Positions 63,199-64,000 of a stretch of DNA of 64,000 nucleotides are shown one piece after another. A program made the translations under genes and the position numbers. The notes under the pieces were generated by a model. It did no database searches and was not told the origin of the DNA. It saw nothing but the letters and a program-made list of their open reading frames with translations. Numbering within the stretch: the stretch's first letter is position 1; every line of letters starts with the position of its first letter. Source of the DNA: FEN-1073 sp963780865 (GTDB lineage: Bacteria; Chloroflexota; Anaerolineae; Anaerolineales; RBG-16-64-43); contig CAWADT010000030.1 of NCBI GenBank assembly GCA_963780865.1, positions 1-64,000 on the forward strand, given 5' to 3'.

Positions 63199-63946
63199 CA
63201 TCGGCAACACCAACATCACCCTGGGAATGTACGAGGGAGCGGCGCTCGGCCCGCGCTGGCGCCTAGCCACCGAGAGCGAACGCATGCCGGACGAATTCGG
63301 CTTGCAAGTGACCGGCTTGCTCTCCCTCGCCGGCAAATCCCCGGCCGACGTCAGCGGAGTGGCGATCGCCTCGGTCGTTCCGCCGCTCACCGGCCGCTGG
63401 ATCGAAACCTGCCGCGTCTACCTCAAGTGCGATCCGCTCGTGGTGGACGCCGGCGTGCGCACGGGCGTGAAGATCCGCTACGAGGATCCGCGCGCGGTGG
63501 GCGCCGACCGCATCGTGGATGCGGCCGCGGCCTTCCGGCTCTACGGCGGGCCGGCCTGCATCGTGGATTTCGGCACCGCCACCACGTTCGACGCGATCTC
63601 GTCCGACGGCGAATACCTGGGCGGGGCGATCGCGCCCGGAATCGGAATCGCGGCCCAGGCGCTCTTCCAGCGCACCGCCAAACTTCCGCGGGTCGACGTC
63701 GCCCGCCCGCCCGCCGCGATCGGACGGAATACCGTGCACGCGATACAATCCGGCCTGCTCTTTGGTTACGTCGGATTGGTGGAGGGCATGGTCGCGCGTT
63801 TCCGCGGGGAACTCGGCCGCGATATGAAAGTCATCGGCACCGGAGGCCAGGCGGATCTGATCGCCCATGAGACCCGCGTGATCGAAATCCTCGCGCCGTG
63901 GCTCACGCTCGACGGCCTGCGCATGATCTACGAGATGAATCAATGA
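63182..63946 (+). CDS. coaX: Type III pantothenate kinase
   Basis: 254 residues. Phosphorylates pantothenate, the first step to CoA. The ATP-binding MLLCIDIGNTNITLGMYEG start, GADRIVDAAAAFRLYG, VDFGTATTFDAIS and GGAIAPGIGI are typical of CoaX. Start overlaps panD and its stop overlaps coaBC (ATGA), so the genes are tightly coupled. Confidence 0.95.
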   Translation: MLLCIDIGNTNITLGMYEGAALGPRWRLATESERMPDEFGLQVTGLLSLAGKSPADVSGVAIASVVPPLTGRWIETCRVYLKCDPLVVDAGVRTGVKIRYEDPRAVGADRIVDAAAAFRLYGGPACIVDFGTATTFDAISSDGEYLGGAIAPGIGIAAQALFQRTAKLPRVDVARPPAAIGRNTVHAIQSGLLFGYVGLVEGMVARFRGELGRDMKVIGTGGQADLIAHETRVIEILAPWLTLDGLRMIYEMNQ

Positions 63947-64000
63947 ATCCTTTAACTGGCAAACGCATCCTGCTGGGAGTCACCGGATCCGTCGCAGCCT
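63943..64000 (+). CDS. coaBC: CoaBC bifunctional phosphopantothenoylcysteine decarboxylase/synthase (start only)
   Basis: The first 19 codons, MNPLTGKRILLGVTGSVAA, match the flavoprotein N-terminus of CoaBC (GKRILLGVTGSIAAYK type). The window ends here. It would convert 4'-phosphopantothenate to 4'-phosphopantetheine, continuing the pathway from coaX. Confidence 0.85.
   Translation, partial: MNPLTGKRILLGVTGSVAA

Overview
The window reads as chromosomal DNA of a heterotrophic, probably uncultured member of the Chloroflexota (class Anaerolineae-like). This is an inference from gene content and style: GC-rich genes, two dipeptide/oligosaccharide-type ABC uptake systems, a lipoprotein serpin, Thr-Pro-rich secreted proteins, a GPH sugar symporter, and many dispersed intergenic hairpins and repeats. 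No rRNA, tRNA or CRISPR array was found.

Layout. 1-3437: end of an oligopeptide-type ABC operon (binding protein, two permeases) closed by an intrinsic terminator. 3.5-4.1 kb: tandem intergenic repeats. 4.2-7.2 kb: threonine aldolase, YitT-type and LysE-type membrane proteins. 7.25-11.5 kb: two half-ABC exporters forming a probable heterodimeric drug exporter, preceded by a leader with a 29-codon ORF and a terminator hairpin. 11.6-16.7 kb: amidohydrolase, lipoprotein serpin, membrane glycosyltransferase. 17.1-19.7 kb: carotenoid/squalene-type pair crtI-crtB. 19.8-25.5 kb: acetyltransferase, GPH symporter and a 986-residue protein with a C-terminal M28 peptidase. 26.8-33.1 kb: a complete five-gene ABC uptake operon. 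33.4-46.6 kb: DipZ-like thiol-disulfide protein, small membrane proteins, purU, a pyrimidine-nucleoside phosphorylase, a deaminase-CYTH fusion, and three TA-flanked MITEs. 47.1-52.2 kb: a sigma-54 module (promoter, rpoN with a zinc-ribbon insert, PAS histidine kinase, NtrC-like regulator without a DNA-binding domain). 52.2-59.5 kb: a visibly AT-richer island with GT87-like glycosyltransferases and broken secreted proteins. 59.6-64.0 kb: pantothenate/CoA operon panB-panE-panC-panD-coaX-coaBC behind a structured leader with a terminator.

Sequence quality matters. A second permease, one exporter, rpoN, the histidine kinase, panB and several island genes are split by frameshifts. Nearly every one I could resolve in GC-rich DNA is repaired by removing one base from a short homopolymer. 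This looks more like consensus error than decay, so the reconstructed genes are annotated as single loci and the shift positions are given.

The most interesting items are the attenuator-like leader of the heterodimeric exporter, the self-contained sigma-54 module, the deaminase-CYTH fusion and the leader of the pantothenate operon.
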